Virus record (IMG/VR): IMGVR_UViG_3300025769_000367
Coordinates: 1-35,868 of that record
DNA: 35,868 nucleotides
DNA from: a virus
Reading direction: 5' to 3' (one strand)
Shown here: one piece after another, positions 19,766-27,604 of the stretch
Layout: each line of letters starts with the position of its first letter
Numbering within the stretch: position 1 is the stretch's first letter
Notes under the pieces: model-generated
Told to the model about the DNA's origin: nothing
The model's input: only the letters and a program-made list of their open reading frames with translations
Database searches by the model: none
Made by a program: the position numbers and the translations under genes

Positions 19766-20442
19766 CATTTATTCATCATAATTACTTGGGTGATCTTGAA
19801 CTAAACAAAAAAGAAACTTCTGGCATCCGTCTCTATAATCTTCCAAATGGAGACTGGGTGCCTTCTATTACTTCTGTAACTAGTTTTTACAATAAGCAAG
19901 TTTTTGTTGAGTGGAGAAAGAGAGTTGGTGTAGAAGAAGCTGATAGAATCACAAGACAAGCAACAGCAAGAGGAACTGACTTTCACCAAATATGTCAGGA
20001 CTATCTTGAAAATAGAGAACTGAATATGGATGACTATCAGTTACCAACTCAGTTTATGTTTCATCATGCCAAACCATATCTGAATAAGATAAATAATATA
20101 CACGCTATTGAAAGAACTTTATATTCGGAATATCTGGGTCTAGCAGGCCGAGTAGACTGTATTGCAGAATATGAAGGAGAGTTGGCAGTTATTGACTTTA
20201 AGACATCCACTAAAATTAAACCAGAAAAGTGGATCGAAAACTATTTTGTTCAAGAGATGTTTTATGCATCTGCTTATTACGAATTGACTGGAATTCCCAT
20301 CAAAAAACTTATTACTTTGATGGTAACTCCTGGTGGTGAAGTAAAAGTATTTGACAAAAGAAACAAAAACGACTATATTAAATTACTAGTTCGTTATATT
20401 AAAAAATTTGTACATCACAATACTGGGACGCATGGAGAATGA
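19762..20442 (+). CDS. PD-(D/E)XK nuclease, RecB-like
   Basis: The catalytic core GLAGRVDCIAEYEGELAVID followed by FKTSTK has the Asp (GRVD), acidic (VID) and Lys (FK) residues of RecB/Cas4-type exonucleases. An upstream RGTDFHQICQDYL supplies the usual His-containing helix, and the downstream QEMFYASAYYELTG gives the QxxxY motif. It probably acts in DNA recombination or degradation. It precedes gp33 and gp59. Confidence 0.85.
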   Translation: MTFIHHNYLGDLELNKKETSGIRLYNLPNGDWVPSITSVTSFYNKQVFVEWRKRVGVEEADRITRQATARGTDFHQICQDYLENRELNMDDYQLPTQFMFHHAKPYLNKINNIHAIERTLYSEYLGLAGRVDCIAEYEGELAVIDFKTSTKIKPEKWIENYFVQEMFYASAYYELTGIPIKKLITLMVTPGGEVKVFDKRNKNDYIKLLVRYIKKFVHHNTGTHGE

Positions 20443-20689
20443 ATTAGAAAAGGTACTGGAAAATAAATTCTTTTGTCCTTCTCGTTTCGCTCAAGAGATA
20501 GAATCTGTGGTTCAAAAAAATAAAGAAATGAACTATATTGATGCAATCATATACTTTTGCGAGAAGAACAATATTGAAGTAGAATCTGTACCAAAATTAA
20601 TCTCAAAGCCTCTAAAGGAGAAATTAAAATATGAGGCAATGGAGTTGAACTTCCTAAAGAAAAGTTCTAGAGCAAAACTTCCTTTGTAA
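20432..20689 (+). CDS. 33: Late-transcription co-activator gp33
   Basis: In T4, gp33 bridges RNA polymerase and the sliding clamp to activate late promoters. The segment MNYIDAIIYFCEKNNIEVES, then PKLI...EKLKYEAMELNFLKKSS, aligns by eye with T4 gp33 (MSYLEATTAFLEENSIPETQ, then AKFI...EKIQSEAIDENLLRPS). At 85 residues it is shorter than T4 gp33. The end KLPL differs from the T4 clamp-binding tail LDFLL. ATG 20432 is preferred to the upstream in-frame start. It lies just before gp59. Confidence 0.8.
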   Translation: MENELEKVLENKFFCPSRFAQEIESVVQKNKEMNYIDAIIYFCEKNNIEVESVPKLISKPLKEKLKYEAMELNFLKKSSRAKLPL

Positions 20690-20695
20690 TATTAA

Positions 20696-21301
20696 ATGAA
20701 AGTGACACCAATCGAGGCCTATAAGACTTATATTTCAGTTAAAAATCATTTCACAAAACCAAACTATGACTATATCAAATACAATGGTAAAGTAAAGGCA
20801 GGTGAAAAGAGTTTTTATTCCCGTAAAGATAGGTTTTGGTTTGAAAGATTGTCAAGACAAAAGAAAGATAACGAAATACTAGATTTTTTTGTTTCTAATT
20901 TTGCATCAGCCACTGATCCTCAGACACTTTGGATTGGGGAAATTATTAAAAGTGGAACTGATATTTACGGTGATTGGATGAAAAGAATTCAATCACTGTC
21001 TTATAATTTTAAGCAAGAAGTAGAGTTCTTATTTTCCTCAGAAAAATTTGAAGATATTTTCAAAATCAAAGGGTCTTCACATCCTTTGATTTTGAAGTAT
21101 TATATGAAAGGAAATATTTCATTAGAAACTCTTGTCATATTTGATATGATTTTTTCTTTTAGTAAAAACTTTGACAAGAAATTAAATGATCCTGTTTGGG
21201 ATATTGTAAGTATGAAAATTAAAAAGTACTCTCCATTTATACATATAGATGTATCTCGCTATAAGAGAGTTTTAAAAGAAGTTATTTTGGAGAATAAATG
21301 A
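20696..21301 (+). CDS. 59: DNA helicase loader gp59
   Basis: gp59 loads the gp41 helicase onto gp32-coated forked DNA. The N-terminus MKVTPIEAYKTYISVKNHFT, followed by YDYIKYNGKVKAGEKSFYSRKDRFWFERLS, is characteristic of the family and helix-rich throughout. At 201 residues it is near the T4 length. gp33, gp59 and gp32 lie together as in T4, although the order of 33 and 59 is swapped. ATGA overlap with the next gene. Confidence 0.9.
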   Translation: MKVTPIEAYKTYISVKNHFTKPNYDYIKYNGKVKAGEKSFYSRKDRFWFERLSRQKKDNEILDFFVSNFASATDPQTLWIGEIIKSGTDIYGDWMKRIQSLSYNFKQEVEFLFSSEKFEDIFKIKGSSHPLILKYYMKGNISLETLVIFDMIFSFSKNFDKKLNDPVWDIVSMKIKKYSPFIHIDVSRYKRVLKEVILENK

Positions 21302-21642
21302 GTTTTTTTGAATCAGATGTTGTCCGAGCTGAGATGACAGAAATATCTGAATTACAGGAAGAGATTTACAGTAATGTATTTAAATTTCCTACCATGAGTA
21401 GGGAAGATAAATTGGAACACATTAATATTTTAGAAAGACTTCTTGATAAACAAAAAGTTCTTTATACAAGACTTTCTCTTTCAGATGATCCAGAAGCAAA
21501 AGAGATGAAGAAAAGAATTTCTGAATCTGCAGTTGTCATGGGCCTTCCAGAAAATGTTGACATGAATGTTTTTTTCCGAGACATGAGTGAGATGGTTAAA
21601 AAAATGAAGGAACAGATTGACAAAACTGGGTCAGACCTGTAG
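21298..21642 (+). CDS. DUF1825-like protein between gp59 and gp32
   Basis: The protein starts MSFFESDVVRAEMTEISELQ and contains LERLLDKQKVLYTRLSLSDD. By eye this matches the cyanobacterial DUF1825 family, which starts with an FF(D/E)S motif and has a central kinase-like (D/E)RYR...R..LS.D helix; DUF1825 function is unknown. It is helical and 114 residues long. Its location among T4-type replication genes suggests a role with DNA or RNA polymerase machinery, but that is inference. Confidence 0.65.
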   Translation: MSFFESDVVRAEMTEISELQEEIYSNVFKFPTMSREDKLEHINILERLLDKQKVLYTRLSLSDDPEAKEMKKRISESAVVMGLPENVDMNVFFRDMSEMVKKMKEQIDKTGSDL

Positions 21643-21691
21643 AATAGTCAGGTACACAAAAGCCAAATACGTACAAATCCGAGGTAATCTA

Positions 21692-22627
21692 ATGTCTTTT
21701 GCAAATCTTAAAAAGCAATCTTCTCTTGGTTCTTTGACTGCCAAACTGGTCAAAGAAGTTGAGAAAACAACTTCCAGCAGCGGTACTGATGAGCGTTTAT
21801 GGAAACCTGAAATGGACAAGACTGGAAATGGTTTTGCCGTTATTCGTTTCCTTCCTGCACCTGATGGAGAAGATCTTCCTTGGGCAAAGGTATATTCTCA
21901 TGCCTTCCAAGGTCCTGGTGGTTGGTATATTGAAAACTCTCTGACTACTCTTGCTCAGAAAGACCCTGTTTCTGAGCATAACCGTGAACTCTGGAACAGT
22001 GGTAATGAAAAAGATAAGGAGACTGTTCGTAAGCAGAAGCGCAAACTGTCTTTCTATTCCAACATTTATGTTGTAAAGGATCCTGCAAATCCCCAAAACG
22101 AAGGTAAAGTTTTTCTGTTTAAGTATGGTAAGAAGATCTTTGATAAGATCATGGAAGCAATGCAACCTGAGTTTGAAGATGAAACTCCAATCAATCCTTT
22201 CGACTTCTGGCAAGGTGCTAACTTCAAGATCAAAATCGTCAAGAAGGATGGTTACTGGAACTATGATAAGTCAGAGTTCGACCGAATTGCACCACTCCTG
22301 GATGATGACGATGCTCTGGAAGCCCTGTGGAAGAAGCAGTATTCTTTGACTGCTGTTACTGCTCCTGACCAGTTCAAGTCTTATGAAGATCTTGAGAAGC
22401 GTTTGAAGTATGTTCTGGGACAGAAGACTGCTCCCCGTCCACGTCTTGATGAAGAAGTTGATGATGAGGACAACGATCGTGGTTCTTACACTCCCAACTT
22501 TAATTCGCGTCGTGAGGGGAGTGAACTTCCTGAAACTCTCAGTAAGCAACTGAATAATCTTTCTTCAAGTAATGATGAAGATGAAGATGATGCTCTTGCA
22601 TATTTCCAAAAACTTGTTGATGATTGA
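21692..22627 (+). CDS. 32: Single-stranded DNA-binding protein gp32, without zinc site
   Basis: gp32 coats single-stranded DNA during replication, recombination and repair. The N-terminal LAST-like patch (LKKQSS), then NIYVVKDPANPQNEGKVFLF and the KKIFDKI core match T4 gp32. The acidic, Ser-rich C-terminus (residues about 270-311) is the partner-binding tail. The T4 zinc ligands (His plus three Cys) are absent, and the protein has no Cys at all. ATG 21692 follows GAGG; upstream in-frame codons belong to the previous gene's end. It converges with gp53 with no gap. Confidence 0.93.
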   Translation: MSFANLKKQSSLGSLTAKLVKEVEKTTSSSGTDERLWKPEMDKTGNGFAVIRFLPAPDGEDLPWAKVYSHAFQGPGGWYIENSLTTLAQKDPVSEHNRELWNSGNEKDKETVRKQKRKLSFYSNIYVVKDPANPQNEGKVFLFKYGKKIFDKIMEAMQPEFEDETPINPFDFWQGANFKIKIVKKDGYWNYDKSEFDRIAPLLDDDDALEALWKKQYSLTAVTAPDQFKSYEDLEKRLKYVLGQKTAPRPRLDEEVDDEDNDRGSYTPNFNSRREGSELPETLSKQLNNLSSSNDEDEDDALAYFQKLVDD

Positions 22628-23638
22628 TTACTGATACAATCTAATATTATCACCTTTCTTAAGGGTTCTTGACACATACTGTGAAGAACCCTTTTTGTAT
22701 TTCATGATTTCTTCTAAATCATTGAAAACAATATTTAAGTATCTTGGTTTAAGTACAAATATATTTCTTTTATTATTCTCTATGTTAGTTTCATAATCTA
22801 AATTTGTAACAGGAATTAAAAAGTCAACCGAAGAAATTCTTTTTATTGTCCGTAAGTTAGAATCATAGTATTCATAGTATAGTGTATTTTGATTTCCACT
22901 TGCTCTACTTGATATAAATTCAATTTTCTCAGAACCATTAAGTTGTTGGGATATCATGTTTGCATCAGATTCTATTAATGAATTTAAAGTAACTTCAATT
23001 ATATTTACACTACCAGTTTCTGATTTAAAAAGATTGTTTATGACATAATTTCCATTTAACAATGAATTATCATATCCAGTAACTTGTATAGTGTCTCCAA
23101 TTTTTATATCGCTCGTAATTCCACCACTTGCAATTTGGATTTGAAAAGTATCATCAAAATACATTGACTGCGAAATACTTCTTTTCTCTCCTGCAATAAA
23201 CCCATTACCAGATTTTAATGTTGGTTGAACTATAATGTCTTTGGGAAGAACTGTAATATTTAAACTATCTTTTATTTCTATAGTTTTATAATACTTGATA
23301 CTATTCAAATTTTCAATTGAACCATATTTTTCTATTAATAGATCGTCAAAAACTTGTTGGGTCAGAGGCCATTCTGTTTGTATGTTTAAGATATTATTAG
23401 AAATCAAAACTACCCAATCAAGATTCTCATCACCATAAAACTTGAATGCCACATTATCAGGTCTTTCATCACCAATAATAGAATACTTTGTGAAGAAAGA
23501 AAGGTTACCAAAAATATCTTCTCTCAGTTTTCCTCTACGAAAAAGATTTTTTACTGGAGCATATTCTGATATTTGTCTTTGATCTACATCTCTACTAACG
23601 TATTCAAAGTTTGGTACTTGTCTGAAGTATGATGACAT
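22628..23638 (-). CDS. 53: Baseplate wedge protein gp53
   Basis: gp53 joins the wedge sectors into the hexagonal baseplate. The N-terminal half (SYFRQVPNFEYVSR, then DIFGNLSFFTKYSIIGDERP and WVVLISNNILNIQTEWPL) matches the T4 gp53 family. At 336 residues it is much longer than T4 gp53 (about 196); the extra part is a beta-rich insertion/C-terminal domain from about residue 130. The stop codon abuts the gp32 stop. gp4 and gp53 are neighbours in T4 as well. Confidence 0.85.
   Translation of the reverse strand: MSSYFRQVPNFEYVSRDVDQRQISEYAPVKNLFRRGKLREDIFGNLSFFTKYSIIGDERPDNVAFKFYGDENLDWVVLISNNILNIQTEWPLTQQVFDDLLIEKYGSIENLNSIKYYKTIEIKDSLNITVLPKDIIVQPTLKSGNGFIAGEKRSISQSMYFDDTFQIQIASGGITSDIKIGDTIQVTGYDNSLLNGNYVINNLFKSETGSVNIIEVTLNSLIESDANMISQQLNGSEKIEFISSRASGNQNTLYYEYYDSNLRTIKRISSVDFLIPVTNLDYETNIENNKRNIFVLKPRYLNIVFNDLEEIMKYKKGSSQYVSRTLKKGDNIRLYQ
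22661..22696 (+). terminator. gp32 terminator inside the gp53 coding region
   Basis: The perfect 10-bp stem AAGGGTTCTT (22661-22670) / AAGAACCCTT (22684-22693) is followed by a T run. It lies within the last codons of gp53 on the other strand. The loop region contains TTGACA, but no -10 lies at the right distance. Confidence 0.85.
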
Positions 23639-23639
23639 T

Positions 23640-25067
23640 TTAGTAACCTATTCCTGATGTGCTAAAGTTTGTATCATAATCTGCTTGAGTAACAGGTTCT
23701 AACTCTTGGAAAGAGAGTGACATATTATAAGAAACCATAGTGTTAGTCCCATCAGAATATGTTGCATAAGAACCATCAGGAGTATAGTCAACACTCATAT
23801 TTTTTAATGCACAAGTCTTTATTAAATTCAATGAAGGATGTGCAGCATTTCCATTTGAACCTCTTATATATTTAATCTGAAATACTGGTGGGGCAGTTAA
23901 GAATAAGTTACTAACTGCTGTTCCCGGAGAAGAGAATTGTTTAAATGCTCTGATGATTTGCTTTACGGTTGTTGCCTCATCAGCACTTCTTGGAGAAAGT
24001 TTAAAATTAAAATCAAATGGTCTGAGAGTTGGTCCTTGGAATAATAACTCAAGATTTGGATTCAATACTGCACCACCAAATCTTGACAGTAAACCAGTAG
24101 TACTAGTTGCTTTTCCTGCAAGATATAGTTGTAAAGCTTTCTTTGTCCTATCATCGGTAACAGCATTTTGCAGTTTAGTTTTAAATGCGTCTATGTAGCT
24201 TTTAACTTGATTATCTTGAATTGCCACTGATGCCGCAACTCCTTCATACTGTGCAGCATTTAATTCTCCCTGATTCCAATTCACACTGTTATTGTCAGTA
24301 ATTCCAGATTGAATTGGCAAATAAACAGTTCCAAATTCTGCCTTTAGATTTCTAGTTTCAGGATTAAAAAAGGTCGAACTGGTATTAATTTTTCTTGGTT
24401 CAAATCTAATAAATTTAAACTGGATTTTATCTTGCCCTATATCATTCTGACTAGCTTCTGGATACACTAAAATATCTTTACCAAAAACCGATTTAAAGGT
24501 TGCTTTTTGATCCGATTCAATTGCACCATCACTGATGAGTCCGCTGAGTGTTTGATTAGTTGGTGTATTGGCATTTTGTTGTGCATTATTTTGTGATGGA
24601 CCTCCACCGCCACCAGCACCACCAGGAGCAACATTTCCTTGTGAACTATATCCGGGTGTTTGTTTAATTTTATCTAGATTTCTTTGAACTACCGGATCGG
24701 TTGCATTTAATTCAAGATTTCTTATAAAACCACTTTTTATTGATTTATTTAACGTATTTTGTTGTTGCTGTCCATCTGCACCACCATAATATTGTTCATA
24801 TAAACTTTTATTTTCTGCATATGGTGTTGACTTACCAGTAGCTGGATTAAAATTATATAAAGGCGTTCTACCTAGACTCACACCAAAAGCATTTTTGTTG
24901 GTTGTATAAACATCATATGCGCCAGTATCTGGATTAGCTACTACGACTACATCGAGATTAAATGTTGATGTAGTTGGTGCACCAATTCCATTTCCTTTCA
25001 CTTTTTGTGTGAAAGTAGCCTCTAAATTGCCATTATTATCTTTCCATCCAGGAAGTGTTGCTAACAT
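23640..25067 (-). CDS. 48: Baseplate tail-tube cap protein, gp48-like
   Basis: The C-terminal region (residues about 340-475: LELLFQGPTLRPFDFNFKLS, then DEATTVKQIIRAFKQFSSPG and YNMSLSFQELEPV) matches the gp48/gp54-type fold at the tube base. Residues about 100-180 are Gln/Asn/Gly-rich, including GGAGGGGGPSQNNAQQNA, so the N- and C-terminal halves are probably joined by a flexible linker. At 475 residues it is longer than T4 gp48. It starts just upstream of gp53 in the same minus-strand operon. Confidence 0.75.
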   Translation of the reverse strand: MLATLPGWKDNNGNLEATFTQKVKGNGIGAPTTSTFNLDVVVVANPDTGAYDVYTTNKNAFGVSLGRTPLYNFNPATGKSTPYAENKSLYEQYYGGADGQQQQNTLNKSIKSGFIRNLELNATDPVVQRNLDKIKQTPGYSSQGNVAPGGAGGGGGPSQNNAQQNANTPTNQTLSGLISDGAIESDQKATFKSVFGKDILVYPEASQNDIGQDKIQFKFIRFEPRKINTSSTFFNPETRNLKAEFGTVYLPIQSGITDNNSVNWNQGELNAAQYEGVAASVAIQDNQVKSYIDAFKTKLQNAVTDDRTKKALQLYLAGKATSTTGLLSRFGGAVLNPNLELLFQGPTLRPFDFNFKLSPRSADEATTVKQIIRAFKQFSSPGTAVSNLFLTAPPVFQIKYIRGSNGNAAHPSLNLIKTCALKNMSVDYTPDGSYATYSDGTNTMVSYNMSLSFQELEPVTQADYDTNFSTSGIGY

Positions 25068-25092
25068 TTTATGAGCACTTTTCTTTATTTAG

Positions 25093-25473
25093 TTACGATT
25101 GCAAAAACCTTGCATAATTAACAGAGCGAAGATAATCAATTTCATTATTTTCTATGATATGAAGTTTACCAGATACTTCTTGCCAGGTATAACTTCTAGA
25201 TTCTCCCCAATGAAAATTAATTCCTTTAAAACCCCATCTCTGAACATCGGTACAAGCAATCAAAGGAAATTCGTCAAATCTAATGTCAGGAGTTTTGGGA
25301 AGGTAAATGAAAGTATAATATCTACCAACATCAGGTATGAATTCAGTCTCTCTAAAGACATCCATAATTTCAAGCATAATAGATTCGGAGTCAGTTAAAC
25401 CATCAATCTTTCTTTTTAACCGAGATACTCTACTAGAAGTTTTGAGAATATCTTCTCCAAATCCTTTTGCCAT
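25093..25473 (-). CDS. Hypothetical protein between gp48 and gp4, 126 aa
   Basis: MAKGFGEDILKTSSRVSRLK opens a basic helix. It is followed by a beta/aromatic domain (RYYTFIYLPKTPDIRFDEFP, then WGFKGINFHWGESRSYTWQE). From memory it recurs in cyanophages beside gp4. A structural or packaging role is plausible from position, but I cannot name it. It overlaps gp4 by 1 bp. Confidence 0.7.
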   Translation of the reverse strand: MAKGFGEDILKTSSRVSRLKRKIDGLTDSESIMLEIMDVFRETEFIPDVGRYYTFIYLPKTPDIRFDEFPLIACTDVQRWGFKGINFHWGESRSYTWQEVSGKLHIIENNEIDYLRSVNYARFLQS

Positions 25474-25916
25474 TACTTGAGTCCGAGTTCGTTTTCTGTT
25501 ATGATTTTAAATTCTATAAGTCTATCATCACAGAATTCTTTTGCAGCTTTCCATTTTGCCTGATTGACGGCATATGTCTTCATCTCATACAACCAACTTT
25601 TTGTTTTTCTTTTTGGTTCTTTTGGTTGTATGGTTTGTTTTTTTGGTTTTACTTCAATCACATAAGTTTTAATTTGACCAGTAGATTCTTTAACCTTAAT
25701 GATAAAATCAGGAAAGTATCTGTGAACTCTATTGTCTACTGGAGATTTATATGGAATCCAAAATTCTTCAGAACCCCACTCTAATATATTTTCATTCAGG
25801 TCACACCAATTACAGAATCTTCTTTCCCAGCTACTTCTACAAATAATATTGTTTGGGTCTCCCTTATATTTTTGTGGATATGATGGTTTGAATCTACTTT
25901 TTATACTTTGTGCCAT
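25473..25916 (-). CDS. 4: Head completion protein gp4
   Basis: gp4 finishes the head after DNA packaging, probably through its nuclease fold. FKPSYPQKYKGDPNNIICRS, then SWERRF and HRYFPDFIIKV...YVIEVKP, match the family and show a PD-(D/E)XK-like set (PDF, EVK). The length of 147 residues equals the usual size. It is the first minus-strand gene from the late promoter at 25948-25955. Confidence 0.9.
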   Translation of the reverse strand: MAQSIKSRFKPSYPQKYKGDPNNIICRSSWERRFCNWCDLNENILEWGSEEFWIPYKSPVDNRVHRYFPDFIIKVKESTGQIKTYVIEVKPKKQTIQPKEPKRKTKSWLYEMKTYAVNQAKWKAAKEFCDDRLIEFKIITENELGLK

Positions 25917-25947
25917 TATCTTTGCTACATAATATATAAGGTAGAAA

Positions 25948-25955
25948 TATTTATA
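25948..25955 (-). promoter_or_regulatory. Late promoter octamer for the minus-strand operon
   Basis: On the minus strand this reads TATAAATA, the T4-type late motif, 31 bp before the gp4 ATG. The divergent plus-strand gene starts only 2 bp away, so the two late units share a 40-bp intergenic space. TATATAAG near 25933 may serve the other direction. Confidence 0.7.
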
Positions 25956-25956
25956 G

Positions 25957-26670
25957 ATGGCAACAACAAACGCAAGACCTTATAGAATGAGTGATATTAA
26001 AAGTAAGTTATTGCAACCAGCACTAACTTCTCATTATGTTTGCCAATTTAATCCACCAAGAAATGACTCATTTAAAAACTTTTTTAATCAAAGAAAAAGT
26101 GCAGGATTTCTTGGTGCTGATTGGAAGTCAAACCAAGACTTGATTGAGTTATCTTGCTGTGTAGCATCATTGCCAGGTTCGAGTTTGGCAACAATTGATA
26201 TTAATGGAGACTATACTGGAGTCTCTGAGAGACACGCATACAGAAGACAATATGATCAGAATGCAGACTTTACTTTTTATGTAGATAAAAATCATTATAT
26301 CATTGATTACTTTGAGAACTGGTTGTCTTTCATTGTTGGCGAAAACAATATAGAAGGCCAAAGATCGGATACTTACAGTTATAGAATAAATTTTCCACAG
26401 GACTATAAGAGTTCAAATCTTTCAATAACTAAATTTGAAAGAGATTATTCTGGAAGAAATTTGACTTATCAATTTATTAATGCATTTCCAATAAGCATTA
26501 ATTCAATGCCAGTCTCTTATGACTCCTCTCAACTTTTAAAGTGCACCGTATCATTTAATTACAGTCGCTATGTTCTTGATAGAGGTATTATTGAAGGAAA
26601 TTTTGATGTTGATAATGGAAGACTTAATTCTACTGCCCAAAATCTAATCAATAATCCATTTGGAGGATAA
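25957..26670 (+). CDS. Tail-tube-related protein (gp19/gp54 type)
   Basis: The protein is 237 residues and has the tube-fold features of the gp19/gp54 group: LIELSCCVASLPGSSLATID near the start, then YRRQYDQNADFTFYVDKNH, then LTYQFINAFPISINSMPVSY and LKCTVSFNYSRYVLD. It could be a tube initiator or an extra tube protein; the exact paralogue is not certain. It is the first plus-strand gene of the hub operon. Confidence 0.7.
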   Translation: MATTNARPYRMSDIKSKLLQPALTSHYVCQFNPPRNDSFKNFFNQRKSAGFLGADWKSNQDLIELSCCVASLPGSSLATIDINGDYTGVSERHAYRRQYDQNADFTFYVDKNHYIIDYFENWLSFIVGENNIEGQRSDTYSYRINFPQDYKSSNLSITKFERDYSGRNLTYQFINAFPISINSMPVSYDSSQLLKCTVSFNYSRYVLDRGIIEGNFDVDNGRLNSTAQNLINNPFGG

Positions 26671-26692
26671 ATATAGTAACCTGAATTTATAA
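26668..26692 (+). repeat. 25-bp repeat, second copy
   Basis: It shares 22 of 25 bases with 18731-18755 and also begins on the upstream gene's TAA stop. It ends 11 bp before the gp26-like ATG. It contains TATAAT near its right end (26688-26693). Confidence 0.6.
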
Positions 26693-26702
26693 TTCATAAA
26701 GT

Positions 26703-27422
26703 ATGCCATTACCAAAGATTTCGACGCCCACTTATTTCTTGACACTACCATCGACAGGGAAAGAAATTAAGTATAGGCCATTTTTAGTTAGAGAAGAAAA
26801 GTTGCTTGTACTTGCACTTGAGAGTGAAGATCCTAAGCAAATTACAGAAGCAATTAAAACAGTCATTAAGAGTTGCATTCAAACAAGAGGAGTTAAAGTA
26901 GAAACTTTACCAACTTTTGATATTGAATATCTGTTTCTCAATATCAGAGGAAAGTCTGTAGGGGAAGAGATTGAAGTTAATATTATTTGTCCAGATGATG
27001 GTCAAACAACAGTACCAGTTAAGATTTTAGTCGATGAGATTGTGGTACAAAAGTATGATGGCCATGATTCAAACATTAAGATTGATGATGACATTGTTCT
27101 TCAAATGAGATACCCATCACTTGAGCAATTTATTAAGAACAATTTTGATTTGAATGCAACCAATGATATGGACCAGGCATTTGATTTGATTGCATCTTGT
27201 ATTGATAAAATTTGTACAGCAGATGAAGTTTGGTCAACTAGTGATGTAACTAAAAAAGAAGTCAATGAGTTTTTAGATCAAATGAATTCGTCTCAATTTA
27301 AAAAGATTGAGAAGTTTTTTGAGACTATGCCAAAGTTAGCTCATAATATTAAGGTAACCAATCCAAATACCAAAGTTGAAAGTGAAGTTGTTCTTGAAGG
27401 GTTATCATCTTTTTTCGTATAG
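26703..27422 (+). CDS. 26: Baseplate hub protein gp26-like
   Basis: This 239-residue protein starts MPLPKISTPTYFLTLPSTGK and contains YRPFLVREEKLLVLALESED, as in the T4 gp26 family and related short-tail baseplate proteins. It is needed for hub assembly in T4. The C-terminal half is helical (QMNSSQFKKIEKFFETMPKL). Its order with the short gene that follows (gp51-like) and the tape-measure-like gene is conserved in cyanophages. Confidence 0.8.
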   Translation: MPLPKISTPTYFLTLPSTGKEIKYRPFLVREEKLLVLALESEDPKQITEAIKTVIKSCIQTRGVKVETLPTFDIEYLFLNIRGKSVGEEIEVNIICPDDGQTTVPVKILVDEIVVQKYDGHDSNIKIDDDIVLQMRYPSLEQFIKNNFDLNATNDMDQAFDLIASCIDKICTADEVWSTSDVTKKEVNEFLDQMNSSQFKKIEKFFETMPKLAHNIKVTNPNTKVESEVVLEGLSSFFV

Positions 27423-27424
27423 CA

Positions 27425-27604
27425 ATGATCCATATGGATCTTGAAAATTACTATATGTTAAATTTTGCCCTCCTTCAGTACCATAAATACTCTTTGACAG
27501 AGATTGAAAATTTGATTCCCTGGGAACGGGACATCTATGTTACTTTATTAAAAAATCATCTGGAAGAAGAAAAACAAAAGCAGCAAACCCAGAATGCCAA
27601 CTAA
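27425..27604 (+). CDS. 51: Baseplate hub assembly protein, gp51-like, 59 aa
   Basis: MIHMDLENYYMLNFALLQYH, then IENLIPWERDIYVTLL, is a short helical protein that recurs after gp26 in cyanophages, where it is usually named gp51 (hub assembly catalyst in T4). ATG 27425 and ATG 27434 are in frame. It overlaps the next gene by 11 bp. The layout gp26 then a short ORF then a long protein also recalls the tail-assembly chaperone pair before tape-measure genes in other phages. Confidence 0.65.
   Translation: MIHMDLENYYMLNFALLQYHKYSLTEIENLIPWERDIYVTLLKNHLEEEKQKQQTQNAN

Noticed and set aside
22661-22720. TTGACA in the gp32 terminator loop as another loop-type promoter
   Set aside because: At 17 bp there is only a T-rich stretch and no -10, and the next gene lies on the other strand.
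23953-24198. Plus-strand ORF inside gp48
   Set aside because: Shadow of the minus-strand gene; no start signals and low-quality composition.
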